From positions 96,480 to 160,479 of the forward strand of contig JAEZZY010000019.1 in NCBI GenBank assembly GCA_023418315.1: a stretch of DNA of 64,000 bases, written 5' to 3'. Each line of letters starts with the position of its first letter. Positions within the stretch are counted from its first letter, which is position 1. Shown here piece by piece: positions 43,852-53,713 of the stretch. The position numbers and the translations under genes were made by a program. The notes under the pieces are model-generated. The model worked only from the letters and a program-made list of their open reading frames with translations, was not told the DNA's origin and made no database searches. Source of the stretch: Bacteroidota bacterium (GTDB taxonomy: Bacteria; Bacteroidota; Bacteroidia; Chitinophagales; Chitinophagaceae).

Positions 43852-44000
43852 CTAATTCCCTTACCGTATCAACGTCAAATCTCCTTTAGCCAACTGCAAT
43901 TCAGCTCATTTGTATTTGTACGTTTTGTAATGTGCTGTATTATTTTCCAACACTTACTTACACAAATACAATAAATTCAGGTGGCTTAATTTCTTGATGA

Positions 44001-45467
44001 TTACCGGGCGATCCAAGCGCTGGGATCTTGAGGTGATGATTTATCGTTAGCGCCTACTTTCCACAGCTCAAAGTGCATCAGGTATTCGCCATTGTCATTC
44101 GGCCCTACGGTACCTAAGTTTTGCTTCATAGTTACTTTAGCGCCTTTGTTTACGGCTACATTGCCTAAGCGCGAGTAAACGGTGAAGTAACGTCCATGAT
44201 CTATTAAGATACATTGCCCTGCACCCGGCACATAAAAAATGCTTTTTACAATCCCTCCAAATACAGCCCGTACACCTGCATTGGCATTGGTTTGTATCTC
44301 GATACCGTTGTTTTCCGTTTCGATATTATAGACGGGGTGTTTTTGTCTTCCGAAACGCTCGGCTATAAATCCTTTCTCTACCGGCCAGGGTAGTTTTCCT
44401 CTATTGCTTTCAAAATTGTCGGAGAGGGCGGCTACCTCCGGTGTCAGGCTGAGGCTATAGCTGGTAGGTGCCGGTCTGGAAGGTCGTGGAGGCGGTGTGG
44501 CTGAGGCGGTGGGTTTGGAGCTTGTCGGATCTTCTTTGGTGGAGGGATATTTGTTTGCTTCGGCGTTATAGCGCGGATTACCGGGTATGGCGGATTTTGT
44601 ACCCGAGCCCGTTACCACTTTTATTTCCTGCGATTTTCTGGCTGCTTCGGCGGCACGCTCGGCGGCAAGTCGTTTTTCTTCTTCTGCTTTCAGGCGGGCT
44701 TCTTCTTTTTTACGCTCTTCTTCCGCTTTCTTCCTCGCTATTTCTATTTCTTTGCGAATGGCTGCACTGATGGCTTTCTCTAATTGCTTCAGTGATTTCT
44801 GATTATTGGAAATCTCGCGGGAGAGTTCCTTTTCCTTCCCTTTCAATACGGCTACTACTTTATCTTTTTCATTCGTTTCTTTTTGGATTACCTGTTTCTG
44901 TTGTTCCTCCGCTGTGCGTAAAATATTTTTTTGAGATTTTGCCAGGTTCAGCACGGATATTTTTTGCTCGATATTCGTGTTCATGGCTTTTATCTGGTCG
45001 GCCTGGCGTTTGCGGTATTCCCTATATTTTTTCAGATAGCGCACCCTGCGAATGGCGGAATTAAAATCATCCGCAGAAAAAATAAACGCAAGCATATTAT
45101 AGGCGCTTTTATTCATGTAGGAATACCGGATGGATTGTGCGTAGCGCATTTTAAGAATGGCGAGCTTGGCGCGCAGTTGCTCTATTTCTTGGGCGGAGAG
45201 CTGGATGTTGTTGTCTATAGCGCCTATTTCTTCATTGATATTGGCGATGAGGCGTTGGCGTTCGGCAAGTTTGGCTTGCAAGGCACGCAGTTCGGTAAGC
45301 GATACTTTCTTGTCGTTGCGGGTAGCATCCAGTTGCTGCTGTGTTTCTTTAAGGCTTTCGAGAATATTCTTTCTCCTGCTTTCCAGTTCTTGCCGTGAGG
45401 ATGACGGCTGCTGCGCGGAAGATGCGAAGGTGCAAAACAGTAAAATCAGTAACGTGCTAAAGCGCAT
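44001..45467 (-). CDS. envC: EnvC-like murein hydrolase activator (degenerate M23)
   Basis: 488 residues from ATG 45467 with a signal peptide (RFSTLLILLFCTFASSAQ). Coiled coil over about 25-270 with an E/K/A-rich run near 240-290, a low-complexity Pro/Ser linker, then an M23/LytM domain (GRQKHPVY, ILIDHGRYFTVYSRL, MHFELW). The first zinc His (H-x-G-I-D) is Asn (NNGIEI) and the first His of HxH is Leu, so catalysis is not expected. This matches EnvC, which activates amidases at division together with FtsEX. FtsX is at 19543. A TATTTTTG box lies at 45503-45496. Confidence 0.9.
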   Translation of the reverse strand: MRFSTLLILLFCTFASSAQQPSSSRQELESRRKNILESLKETQQQLDATRNDKKVSLTELRALQAKLAERQRLIANINEEIGAIDNNIQLSAQEIEQLRAKLAILKMRYAQSIRYSYMNKSAYNMLAFIFSADDFNSAIRRVRYLKKYREYRKRQADQIKAMNTNIEQKISVLNLAKSQKNILRTAEEQQKQVIQKETNEKDKVVAVLKGKEKELSREISNNQKSLKQLEKAISAAIRKEIEIARKKAEEERKKEEARLKAEEEKRLAAERAAEAARKSQEIKVVTGSGTKSAIPGNPRYNAEANKYPSTKEDPTSSKPTASATPPPRPSRPAPTSYSLSLTPEVAALSDNFESNRGKLPWPVEKGFIAERFGRQKHPVYNIETENNGIEIQTNANAGVRAVFGGIVKSIFYVPGAGQCILIDHGRYFTVYSRLGNVAVNKGAKVTMKQNLGTVGPNDNGEYLMHFELWKVGANDKSSPQDPSAWIAR

Positions 45468-45742
45468 GAATGAAGAATTAGAAACGGCAATCAGGCAAAA
45501 ATAACCAAATATGCTTCTGAACGAAATCTGCACGTGGTTTTTAAGATGTCGTTAAACAGGAATTGCCCTATGAACAAGAAACTGTTTTTATGTTTTGAAT
45601 CTTGCATCGCTTTGCAGACTTTTGTTTATTCTTACAAGATAGGAGGATAAGAAGGTTTGTAAAGGCAATGGAGAAGGAGCGCCAGTGAAGCCTTCCACGC
45701 GCTAAGCCTTTTATCCTGCAAAAAATAAAAAAAACAATTATG
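45468..45742. other. gene-free gap, no recognised element
   Basis: About 270 nt between divergent envC and yicC. Apart from the envC -7 box near 45500 I see no gene, strong hairpin or repeat. Confidence 0.5.
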
Positions 45743-46618
45743 ATGTATTCGATGACGGGTTTCGGTCGGGCAGAAGGGAATGTGAACAACCGGCAGATTG
45801 TAGTGGAGATAAAATCGCTCAACGGCAAACAATTTGAAATGGCTGCCAAGCAACTGCCGCCCGTGCTCCGTTCCTACGAACTGGATCTGAGAAATATGCT
45901 GGCGGCAAAGCTGATGCGCGGCACTATTGATTTTAACATAGCCATCAAACAAGACGGTGCTTCCCGCCCCATGCTTATCAATACAGACCTGGCAAAATAC
46001 TATTATCAGGGGATGAAGCAAATAGCACATGACCTGGGCATAATGGAGGAGAGCATCCTTTCCACGCTTATGCGGATGCCGGAAGTGATCGTAGCCGACC
46101 AGGATGTATTGCCTGAGGAAGAATGGGAAGAAGTAATGCAGGTCATCCGGCAGGCTGCCGACCAGCTGATGCAGCACCGCTACGATGAAGGCGCTACGCT
46201 GCAAAAAGATTTGCTGGAACGGATTAATAATATAATGGCTTTGCTGGAAAAACTGCTGCCGCTGGAGCCCCAACGTGCCGAAAAGATAAAGACCAAACTT
46301 GATCAATCCCTAAAGACAATGGTAGGCGCTGAAAACGTGGATGCCAACCGCTTTGAACAGGAAATCATTTATTATCTGGAGCGTATTGATTTTTCCGAAG
46401 AGAAAATACGGCTGAAACAGCATTGTGATTATTTTATAGAAGCCGCTGCCGGTGCAGAGTTTACGAAAGGGAAAAAACTGGGCTTCATCCTCCAAGAGAT
46501 AGGCAGGGAAATCAATACCCTGGGTTCCAAAGCCAATCATGCCGATATACAGAAAATAGTAATCGAGATGAAAGACGAGCTGGAAAAAGCCAAAGAACAA
46601 ATCCTGAATGTGTTATAA
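45743..46618 (+). CDS. yicC: YicC family endoribonuclease-like protein
   Basis: 291-292 residues. MYSMTGFGRAEG at the start and the C-terminal GFILQEIGREINTLGSKANH are the YicC signatures. Two adjacent ATGs (45740, 45743); the second gives the usual N-terminus. YicC is linked to RNA decay and stress. First gene of a run with gldH (14 nt away) and a histidine kinase. Confidence 0.93.
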   Translation: MYSMTGFGRAEGNVNNRQIVVEIKSLNGKQFEMAAKQLPPVLRSYELDLRNMLAAKLMRGTIDFNIAIKQDGASRPMLINTDLAKYYYQGMKQIAHDLGIMEESILSTLMRMPEVIVADQDVLPEEEWEEVMQVIRQAADQLMQHRYDEGATLQKDLLERINNIMALLEKLLPLEPQRAEKIKTKLDQSLKTMVGAENVDANRFEQEIIYYLERIDFSEEKIRLKQHCDYFIEAAAGAEFTKGKKLGFILQEIGREINTLGSKANHADIQKIVIEMKDELEKAKEQILNVL

Positions 46619-46631
46619 CTTTCGCCCCCGA

Positions 46632-47153
46632 ATGATGAAAAAACTCCGATTTTTCTGTACCGCCATCCTCCTTGCACTGAGCAGTATAGGGCTACAAGGT
46701 TGCTTGCCTTCGCCCTATTATCAGAAAGTGTATTCTTTGCCTAAAAACGAATGGAAATACGACCATCAGCTTTCTTTCAAATTCAAGATAGAAGATACTG
46801 CGGCGCTACACCATTTATATTTTATCATCCGCCATACCGATGCGTATCCGTTTTCCAATATTTGGCTATGGGTACATCTTAAACCACCCGGCGCTGCGGA
46901 TTTTGAAAAATTGAGAATAGAAATCCCGCTGGCAGAAACCTCCGGAAAATGGCTGGGACGCGGCATGGGTGAAATATGGGAGCAGCGGATGCCTTTAACT
47001 ACCGACGAAAAATCGCTCCTCTTTACCAAGCCCGGCCTTTATGAAATACGCTTGGAGCAAAACATGCGGGTCAATCCGCTGCCGGAAATCCTGCAAATAG
47101 GCTTGCGCGTAGCCAATGCCGGCCATAAGAAAGCACCACCAACCCCACACTGA
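46632..47153 (+). CDS. gldH: gliding motility lipoprotein GldH
   Basis: About 173 residues with lipoprotein signal (LLALSSIGLQGC). NEWKYDHQLSFKFKIEDT, HTDAYPFSNIWLWV and GMGEIWEQRMPL match GldH. In Flavobacterium GldH is needed for gliding; many non-gliding relatives keep it. Its TGA overlaps the next ATG by one base. It fits with the T9SS cargo genes in the window. Confidence 0.92.
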   Translation: MMKKLRFFCTAILLALSSIGLQGCLPSPYYQKVYSLPKNEWKYDHQLSFKFKIEDTAALHHLYFIIRHTDAYPFSNIWLWVHLKPPGAADFEKLRIEIPLAETSGKWLGRGMGEIWEQRMPLTTDEKSLLFTKPGLYEIRLEQNMRVNPLPEILQIGLRVANAGHKKAPPTPH

Positions 47154-48118
47154 TGAAGATATTCACCACATTATACGTCTTGCTGCTGGCTTATATTGTA
47201 GCCGCACTGGTATTCTGGGGAATCAGTTTATACAAGCAAAGTGAACGCATTTATGATCAGGAAATGCTTCATCTGCACAGCGTAACGGACAGCACCTTAC
47301 AACCCTTGAAATTTCAAGCTGCCAAAGCCCAATTCGAGGATAAACGGGTGCGCCGCATCAAGCAATACGTAGGCGAAGGAAGCACGTTTCTGTTGATTAT
47401 CCTGATAGGCGCAGGAGTGGTCTATTCTTCCTACCGAAGAGGCGCAAGGCTCAGCAGGCAGCAGAATAATTTTATGCTGTCGGTAACGCACGAACTGAAA
47501 TCGCCTATTGCCGCCATGAAGCTCAATTTGCAAACACTTGAAAAGCATAAGCTGGATGAGGAAAAAAAAGCCATGCTTATAGGCAGGTGTATCAGCGAGA
47601 GCAACCGGCTCAATGATTTATGCAATAACATTCTGATGGCTTCGCAGATGGAAGGCAATCAGTATAAACCCGTTTTTGAGCGGCTTCATTTTGTGGCATT
47701 TATCGAATCCTGCCTGTCGTCTTACCAGCTCCGCTATCCCGAGCGCATTTTAATCGAACATCATGTAACCGACCCGGTGATTGTAGCTGATAAGCTCATG
47801 TTGCAAATGGCAGTGAATAACCTCATCGAAAATGCACTGAAATATTCCACCAGGCCTATACGTATTCATAGTTTTGTAAAAAGCAGAAAATTATACTTCC
47901 GCGTGAGCGATGAAGGAAGCGGCATTCCCGATTCCGAAAAGCAACAAATCTTCCGGAAATTCTACCGTATGGGAGCCGAAAAAACCCGCACCTCAAAAGG
48001 AACAGGGCTGGGGCTATACATCACGGAAAGAATCATAACGGAGCATAAAGGTAAAATAACCGTCAGGGACAACAAGCCTAAAGGAGCTGTGTTTGAAATA
48101 GAACTGCCGTTTGCATAG
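47153..48118 (+). CDS. HisKA sensor histidine kinase
   Basis: 321 residues. Two N-terminal transmembrane helices flank a short periplasmic loop, then SVTHELKSPIAAMKLNLQTLE (phospho-acceptor His), NNLIENALKYS (N box), VSDEGSGIPDSEKQQIFRKF and GTGLGLYITERI. No response regulator follows: a tRNA and its promoter come next. The one-base overlap with gldH suggests a cotranscribed three-gene unit. Confidence 0.93.
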   Translation: MKIFTTLYVLLLAYIVAALVFWGISLYKQSERIYDQEMLHLHSVTDSTLQPLKFQAAKAQFEDKRVRRIKQYVGEGSTFLLIILIGAGVVYSSYRRGARLSRQQNNFMLSVTHELKSPIAAMKLNLQTLEKHKLDEEKKAMLIGRCISESNRLNDLCNNILMASQMEGNQYKPVFERLHFVAFIESCLSSYQLRYPERILIEHHVTDPVIVADKLMLQMAVNNLIENALKYSTRPIRIHSFVKSRKLYFRVSDEGSGIPDSEKQQIFRKFYRMGAEKTRTSKGTGLGLYITERIITEHKGKITVRDNKPKGAVFEIELPFA

Positions 48119-48154
48119 GTGTTTTTCCCCCTGAAAACCTTTGTAAGAAATCTC

Positions 48155-48184
48155 TTTGAGAATTGCCGTCTATGATTATCTTTG
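48155..48184 (+). promoter_or_regulatory. tRNA-Ala promoter
   Basis: TTTG (48155-48158), an 18-nt spacer and TATCTTTG (48177-48184), 16 nt before the tRNA 5' end. Confidence 0.85.
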
Positions 48185-48200
48185 CACCCTCATTTCCATC

Positions 48201-48273
<73 letters not shown>

Positions 48274-48281
48274 CAAGCTTT

Positions 48282-48305
48282 AGCCGCCGAAAGGTGGCTT
48301 ATTTA
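48282..48305 (+). terminator. terminator of tRNA-Ala
   Basis: AGCCGCC-GAAA-GGTGGCT (48282-48299) makes a 7-bp stem with a GAAA loop and a T-rich TTATTTATT tail, 9 nt past the tRNA. Confidence 0.75.
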
Positions 48306-48515
48306 TTGTACGATAAAGCGCTGTTTATAGCCACGCTTGTTTTCGGTTGGGTACAAAAATCCTCATTCTTTTCTCCTTTTTTATATACGGAGGGTCTTTC
48401 TTTTTACAAAGGCAATCTATTGATTGTTATAAAATAAGGGCTGTCAGGAAACCGCCGCCGCTTCTTAGCGCAGTTTTTTTTAGAGAAGGGACAAGGGCTA
48501 AATCCCCGTTTGATA
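48306..48515. other. gene-free gap, no recognised element
   Basis: About 210 nt after the tRNA-Ala terminator. No gene, promoter box or hairpin convincing enough to call. Confidence 0.5.
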
Positions 48516-48767
48516 ATGTATGAATTTCACATAGAGAAAAGAGGAGAGGAAACATGGAAATTTGAGCTGGAAGGTGTGAATATGCTTATAGACGGCTACG
48601 CTGTAAAAAACGACAAACACCTTATCTTACATCCTGCACATACCATTGCTTATTTCTATATGGACGGCAACATCTACTCCATTAGAAATAAGGCTTTCTA
48701 CCGCACTGCCGAAGACTTTTTTGACTTGATACAAACACAGATTCATCTGTTGAAAAAGACAGGATAG
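48516..48767 (+). CDS. hypothetical protein, 83 residues
   Basis: Starts at ATG 48516 (an in-frame TTG at 48510 is also possible). Sequence FHIEKRGEETWKFELEGV and HLILHPAHTIAYFYMDG looks like a small alternating-strand domain with one aromatic C-terminal helix. No family recognised. It converges on the carboxypeptidase-like domain protein 10 nt away. Confidence 0.65.
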   Translation: MYEFHIEKRGEETWKFELEGVNMLIDGYAVKNDKHLILHPAHTIAYFYMDGNIYSIRNKAFYRTAEDFFDLIQTQIHLLKKTG

Positions 48768-48777
48768 CAAGATATGC

Positions 48778-49497
48778 TTAATCGGCAGTCCTGTTGATAC
48801 TGGGCCGGTAGTCCGGTCTTCTGCCAGTCCTATAAAAAACAGCATTGTATTTTATATAGCTGTAAAAGCCGTATTCATTCATGCTGTGCAACTGCTCATA
48901 GGTAGGCCGGAAGCGGTGCATATAGTATTTCAGGCTGTCGCCCTGCAAGCCGGTGAGCGTTGTTACGATTTGTTCATTGAAGGTATAGTCAATAAATTTT
49001 TCCCGCTGAAACTGCTCAAATTCTTTTTGGAAAGCGGCACGCTGGCGGTTTAGTTTACTCATAGCGCTAAACGGATGACGAATCACATCTAATCCGGTTA
49101 TTTTTTCATATTCCAAAGCAGTTTTGTAAAGTTCATGATACTTGAGGCTGTCTTTCACAAAATCCTTATACCATCCTTGTAGTTCGTATTCCGGTAATTC
49201 TATAGGCGCAGTCTGCATCAGTATTTTAAAATAGCCCGGTATCGTTCCTTTCGGAATACGCACCCTTGCGATTTTATAGCCTGTTTTTCTAAATTCAATC
49301 AGGTCATCCGCTTCCGCGGCAATAGAGAAAAGCCCGTCCTCACCGGTTATCATGCTACTGCCCGTGCGAATGTTTTCAATCAGCACATCCTTCATAGACG
49401 TTTTGCTGTGCATATCGCTTACACCGCCTTTGATGATAGCGCTGTATAGGGGTACGGATAAAAACAGAAAAATATACAGGAAAAAAAATCGCAGCAT
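48778..49497 (-). CDS. carboxypeptidase-like regulatory domain protein
   Basis: 239 residues with a signal segment (FFLYIFLFLSVPLYSA), then an N-terminal CarboxypepD_reg-like beta domain (GGVSDMHSKTSMKDVLIEN, ITGEDGLFSIAAEADD) and a C-terminal helical region without recognised domain. Such domains often precede TonB receptors; here it is a separate secreted or periplasmic protein. Role unknown. Confidence 0.8.
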   Translation of the reverse strand: MLRFFFLYIFLFLSVPLYSAIIKGGVSDMHSKTSMKDVLIENIRTGSSMITGEDGLFSIAAEADDLIEFRKTGYKIARVRIPKGTIPGYFKILMQTAPIELPEYELQGWYKDFVKDSLKYHELYKTALEYEKITGLDVIRHPFSAMSKLNRQRAAFQKEFEQFQREKFIDYTFNEQIVTTLTGLQGDSLKYYMHRFRPTYEQLHSMNEYGFYSYIKYNAVFYRTGRRPDYRPSINRTAD

Positions 49498-49541
49498 GGC
49501 GTGCTGAAATTACAAGATACAAATAAAAGCTGGCGCAGTGA

Positions 49542-49571
49542 TTTGTTAAAATACCTTTCCTTGTATCTTTG
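49542..49571 (+). promoter_or_regulatory. pyrD promoter, -7 box beside the start codon
   Basis: TTTG (49542-49545), an 18-nt spacer and TATCTTTG (49564-49571). The ATG at 49578 is only 6 nt after the box, so the transcript probably begins at or next to the start codon. Confidence 0.75.
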
Positions 49572-49577
49572 GCGGCG

Positions 49578-50609
49578 ATGTACGGATTGGTAAAAAATGT
49601 TCTTTTTCGCAAAGACCCGGAGCGCATACACTATTGGGTAATGGCAAAGCTGAAAATGGCTTATAGCAATGTATTGAGCAGGAATCTTCTCAAAAAACTG
49701 TTTACCGTTTCCCATCCTTCGCTTCAAAAACAACTATGGGGCATCACCTTTCCCAATCCGGTGGGGCTGGCTGCCGGTTTTGATAAAGATGCAAAATATA
49801 CCGACTCCTTAGCCTGCCTCGGTTTTGGGTTTATAGAAATAGGAACGGTAACCCCCCGCCCGCAACCCGGTAATCCGCAACCGCGTTTATTCCGGCTTCC
49901 CGCAGACAAGGCACTCATTAACCGGATGGGTTTTAACAACGATGGCGCTGCGGCTGCCCGGCAACGGTTGCTTCAGCGAAAAGAACGGATCATCATAGGT
50001 GGTAACATCGGCAAAAACAAAGACACGCCCAATGAAAACGCCATGGACGACTATGAAAAATGCTTTCAGGAGTTATATGAAGTGGTAGATTATTTTGTGG
50101 TGAATGTGAGCAGCCCCAATACGCCCGGCCTGCGCGACTTGCAAGAAAAAGAACCGTTGATGCACTTGCTCAACCGGCTCATGGAGCTGAATAAGCAAAC
50201 CGGAAAACCCAAACCGCTCTTACTCAAAATAGCACCCGACCTTACCGATACCCAACTGGATGACATCATCGCCATCGTAAAAGAAACCGCTATACAAGGC
50301 CTTGTAGCTACCAATACCACCATCGAGCGCAGCGGCCTGCAAACCGATAGAGCCGAAGTGGAAAACATAGGCGCAGGCGGGTTGAGCGGCAAACCGCTTA
50401 TCCGACGTGCTACGGAAGTGATTCGCTACCTGCACCGCAAAAGCAATGGAACGATTCCCATCATTGCCGTAGGCGGCATATTTACTGCTAAGGATGCCAA
50501 AGAAAAACTAGATGCTGGTGCCTCGTTGGTGCAGGTCTATACCGGCTTTATCTACGAAGGTCCAGCTATTGTAAAAAATATTTGTAAAGGCTTAATTGCA
50601 CATGAATAA
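49578..50609 (+). CDS. pyrD: quinone-dependent dihydroorotate dehydrogenase
   Basis: 343 residues from ATG 49578. The N-terminal amphipathic segment (LVKNVLFRKDPERIHYW) is that of class 2 enzymes, followed by NPVGLAAGFDKDAKY, NRMGFNNDG, VNVSSPNTPGLRDLQ (catalytic Ser region) and IIAVGGIFTAKDAKEKLDAG. It oxidises dihydroorotate to orotate using membrane quinone. Single-gene unit. Confidence 0.96.
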   Translation: MYGLVKNVLFRKDPERIHYWVMAKLKMAYSNVLSRNLLKKLFTVSHPSLQKQLWGITFPNPVGLAAGFDKDAKYTDSLACLGFGFIEIGTVTPRPQPGNPQPRLFRLPADKALINRMGFNNDGAAAARQRLLQRKERIIIGGNIGKNKDTPNENAMDDYEKCFQELYEVVDYFVVNVSSPNTPGLRDLQEKEPLMHLLNRLMELNKQTGKPKPLLLKIAPDLTDTQLDDIIAIVKETAIQGLVATNTTIERSGLQTDRAEVENIGAGGLSGKPLIRRATEVIRYLHRKSNGTIPIIAVGGIFTAKDAKEKLDAGASLVQVYTGFIYEGPAIVKNICKGLIAHE

Positions 50610-50723
50610 TAGGAACGACTTATCTTATTAAAAGATAATAAAGGCATCTTGGCTTAAATTTTTAACAACTTTAAAAAGGAACGCACGAAACGTGCATTGT
50701 ATTTTCAACTACATTACAGAACA

Positions 50724-51530
50724 ATGAACATAGCAGAAATGTTTACCGCCGCGTCGCTTATCAGTTTGGTAACGCTCACCATTTTAGAAATCATCCTGGG
50801 GATAGACAATGTCATATTTGTATCCATCATCATGGGGCGACTGCCGGAGAAAGATCATAAACGAGCCAGACGCTATTGGATGATTTTCGGCATCATCGGT
50901 CGGGTAATTTTGTTGTTTTTGCTGGGATGGTTGCTTGCGCAAAAAGGAAAACCCGTCTTTACTTTGTTCGGTAAAGGCTTTGATATAGCCAGCTTGGTTA
51001 TGTTGGTGGGCGGGTTATTTCTTTTAGTAAAAACCGTAATGGAGATACACCATAAACTGGAAGGCGATGAAGAAGCCAAGCAAAACGAAGCCAAATCCAA
51101 AGCCACTTCTTTTGCCAATGCTATGGGACAGATTATTCTCATTGATATGGTCTTCTCGTTCGACAGTGTCATCACCGCATCGGGTATTGCCAAGATATTA
51201 CCCGTAATGATTACGGCTGTGGTGATCGCTATGGTTATTATGTTCCTTTTCAGCGAACGGATCGCCAATTTTATTCATAAACATCCTACCTTAAAAATGC
51301 TGGCTCTATCCTTTTTGGTGATGGTAGGCATGGTGCTGATTGTAGAAGGGTGGGATGCCGAAAGAGCACACGATATGCACCTGAAAAATTATGTCTATTT
51401 CGCTATGGCGTTTTCCTTCGGCGTGGAAATGCTCAATATGAAATTGCGCAAGCAAAGCAATGTCGTGAAGCTGAATGAACCTTCCTATGAGGACGGAAAA
51501 GAAGATGCTTTAAAACCGAAAGAAGAATAA
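50724..51530 (+). CDS. TerC family membrane protein
   Basis: 268 residues from ATG 50724 with about seven helices. LEIILGIDNVIFVSII and DMVFSFDSVITASGIA are the acidic TerC motifs; ending EMLNMKLRKQ. TerC homologues are linked to tellurium resistance and manganese export. No ter operon is nearby. Confidence 0.92.
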   Translation: MNIAEMFTAASLISLVTLTILEIILGIDNVIFVSIIMGRLPEKDHKRARRYWMIFGIIGRVILLFLLGWLLAQKGKPVFTLFGKGFDIASLVMLVGGLFLLVKTVMEIHHKLEGDEEAKQNEAKSKATSFANAMGQIILIDMVFSFDSVITASGIAKILPVMITAVVIAMVIMFLFSERIANFIHKHPTLKMLALSFLVMVGMVLIVEGWDAERAHDMHLKNYVYFAMAFSFGVEMLNMKLRKQSNVVKLNEPSYEDGKEDALKPKEE

Positions 51531-51663
51531 TGAATATAGGGTAGGGTAGGCGCAAGTATAAAAATTATAGCCTTCCGATCTTTGTCCTTGCACCTTCGTA
51601 CGAAAATTTTTGCTCCCTGTGTTTTCCCTGCAAAACACCTCATAAAAATTCAAGAGTAGAACC

Positions 51664-53169
51664 ATGTCTCAGCAATACGAACAATACAAAAGCATTACCC
51701 AAAAAGCAGCGGATTTCAACAATGCCGCCGCCGTGCTGGGATGGGATCAGGAAGTGTATATGCCGGAGAAAGGTTTTGCTTTTCGCGGGCGGCAGTTGGC
51801 TACACTGGCTGCACAAGCGCACGATCTGATTACATCGGAAGCCTATGGCAACTTACTGCATGAGCTTGCAGAAGATGGAAAATTAAACGAAGTGCAACAA
51901 CAAAACGTACGCATCAGTCTGGAAGATTACGAAAAGAATAAAAAACTGAGTGCGGCGTTTGTAGAGCAAATGACGGCGCAGTCCACCGCAAGCTTCAGCG
52001 CCTGGATAGAGGCGCGCCATAAAAACGATTTTTCTCTCTACGCACCGGAGCTGGAAAAAATGATCGCACTCAAGAAACAACAGGCGGAGCTATACGGATA
52101 CGAACAACACCCCTATGATGCCTTGCTGGATGATTATGAAAAAGGCGCTACGGTGGCTATGCTGGACCCTGTTTTTGAAAATGTACGGGAGCAACTGCAA
52201 CCGGTACTGGCAAAGATTAGCAGTGTGGAGCAGGTCTCTGATGCGTTCTTTTTTCAATCGTTTGACAAGCAGAAACAATTTGATTTTTCGATAGAAGTGC
52301 TGCGCAAAATGGGCTATGATATGGCAGCGGGCAGACAAGATTTTTCCGAACACCCCTTCACCACTTCCTTTGCCCCTACAGATGTGCGCATCACCACAAG
52401 AGTGAGCGAGCAAGATTTTAGTTCGCTGCTATGGAGCAGCATTCATGAAGGCGGCCATGCGCTGTATGAACAAGGGCTGCCGGAGGAACAATACGGACTG
52501 CCGCTGGGTGGTGCGGCATCCTTATCTATTCATGAATCGCAATCGAGGCTTTGGGAAAACTGTGTAGGCAGAAGCTATGATTTTTGGACGTATTTCTATC
52601 CTCAATTACAAGCCTTTTTCCCTGCACAATTGAAAAATAAAAGCACGGAAGATTTCTATAAAGGAATGAATAAAGTGCAGCCTTCGCTCATTCGCACCGA
52701 GGCGGATGAACTTACCTATCATTTTCATGTGATGATTCGTTATGAAATAGAGAAAGCGCTTCTCGGCAAAGAACTTAAAACAAAAGACCTCGCCCTTGTT
52801 TGGAATGAATACTATCAAAAATATCTGGGCATTTCTGCGAAGGATGACCGCCAAGGCGTGTTGCAGGATGTGCATTGGAGCCACGGCAGCTTTGGGTATT
52901 TTCCTACTTATTCACTCGGTAGCTTATATGCAGCACAGTTTTTTGCGCAAGCCGCTGCTCATATAGGCAATCTGCACGAACAAATAAGCGCCGGAAATTT
53001 TGCTCCATTGCTGCAATGGCTACGCACCCATATTCATCAATACGGACGGCGCTACCGCAGTGAAGAATTGTGTGTGAAAATTACCGGAAAGCCGTTGGAT
53101 TTCTCTGCTTTTCTGGAAGGCATTCAAACAAAGTATTCGGGTATTTACGGTCTGCGCTTAGGGGCGTAG
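51664..53169 (+). CDS. M32 carboxypeptidase (thermostable carboxypeptidase 1-like)
   Basis: 501 residues, usual M32 length. Zinc site HEGGHALYEQG and HESQSRLWENCVGRS with the downstream Glu, plus RTEADELTYHFHVMIRYE. Removes C-terminal residues from peptides; cytoplasmic (no signal peptide). Confidence 0.95.
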   Translation: MSQQYEQYKSITQKAADFNNAAAVLGWDQEVYMPEKGFAFRGRQLATLAAQAHDLITSEAYGNLLHELAEDGKLNEVQQQNVRISLEDYEKNKKLSAAFVEQMTAQSTASFSAWIEARHKNDFSLYAPELEKMIALKKQQAELYGYEQHPYDALLDDYEKGATVAMLDPVFENVREQLQPVLAKISSVEQVSDAFFFQSFDKQKQFDFSIEVLRKMGYDMAAGRQDFSEHPFTTSFAPTDVRITTRVSEQDFSSLLWSSIHEGGHALYEQGLPEEQYGLPLGGAASLSIHESQSRLWENCVGRSYDFWTYFYPQLQAFFPAQLKNKSTEDFYKGMNKVQPSLIRTEADELTYHFHVMIRYEIEKALLGKELKTKDLALVWNEYYQKYLGISAKDDRQGVLQDVHWSHGSFGYFPTYSLGSLYAAQFFAQAAAHIGNLHEQISAGNFAPLLQWLRTHIHQYGRRYRSEELCVKITGKPLDFSAFLEGIQTKYSGIYGLRLGA

Positions 53170-53209
53170 CAATATGAACGCATTCATCTGTCCAAAATAA
53201 GCGCGAAGC

Positions 53210-53713
53210 TTAGGGATGTGTAAGCTCGATTAACTCGTCTATTTTCATACCTCCTTCAGCGGTTTTAATGAGTTGCTTTTTCTTATCATAAATCACCATG
53301 AAAGGAAGGAAACGCACGCCGTAATAGGTGGCAAAAAGGTGTTGTGCGTCTTTGTAGAGGTGCATTTTCGGTTGCCCGGTTATGTTGTATTTTTTATCAA
53401 ATGCTCTTGTTACCGAAAGATCTACGGGAGAAATCATATAAAATTCAGTTTTGGAAAAGGAATCAAGATGCCGGATAATTTCCTGCGTCAGCCATTCACA
53501 ATGTTCGCAAGTTGGGCTGAAATAAATCCACACCGAATAGGTTCCTTCCTCAATGTGAAATGTATTAAACTCCGTGCTGTCTAAATTCAAAAAAACCAAA
53601 GTCGGCATCCCGGTATTTTTCAAATAAGGCAATGTATCCGTTTGTGCAGCTGCTTTATAGGCAAGGATCAAACAAGTTGCCAACATCATCCATACCGGCG
53701 CGTATTTCTTCAT
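53210..53713 (-). CDS. thioredoxin-like secreted protein
   Basis: 167 residues with a signal peptide (PVWMMLATCLILAYKAAAQ) and a thioredoxin-fold redox motif CEHC in IYFSPTCEHCEWLTQEI. The cis-Pro region VRFLPFMVIYD is present. Probably a periplasmic TlpA/redoxin-type disulfide protein; partner unknown. Confidence 0.88.
   Translation of the reverse strand: MKKYAPVWMMLATCLILAYKAAAQTDTLPYLKNTGMPTLVFLNLDSTEFNTFHIEEGTYSVWIYFSPTCEHCEWLTQEIIRHLDSFSKTEFYMISPVDLSVTRAFDKKYNITGQPKMHLYKDAQHLFATYYGVRFLPFMVIYDKKKQLIKTAEGGMKIDELIELTHP

Noticed and set aside
44001..45467. Active M23 peptidoglycan hydrolase
   Set aside because: Two zinc-binding positions are not His, so activator function fits better.
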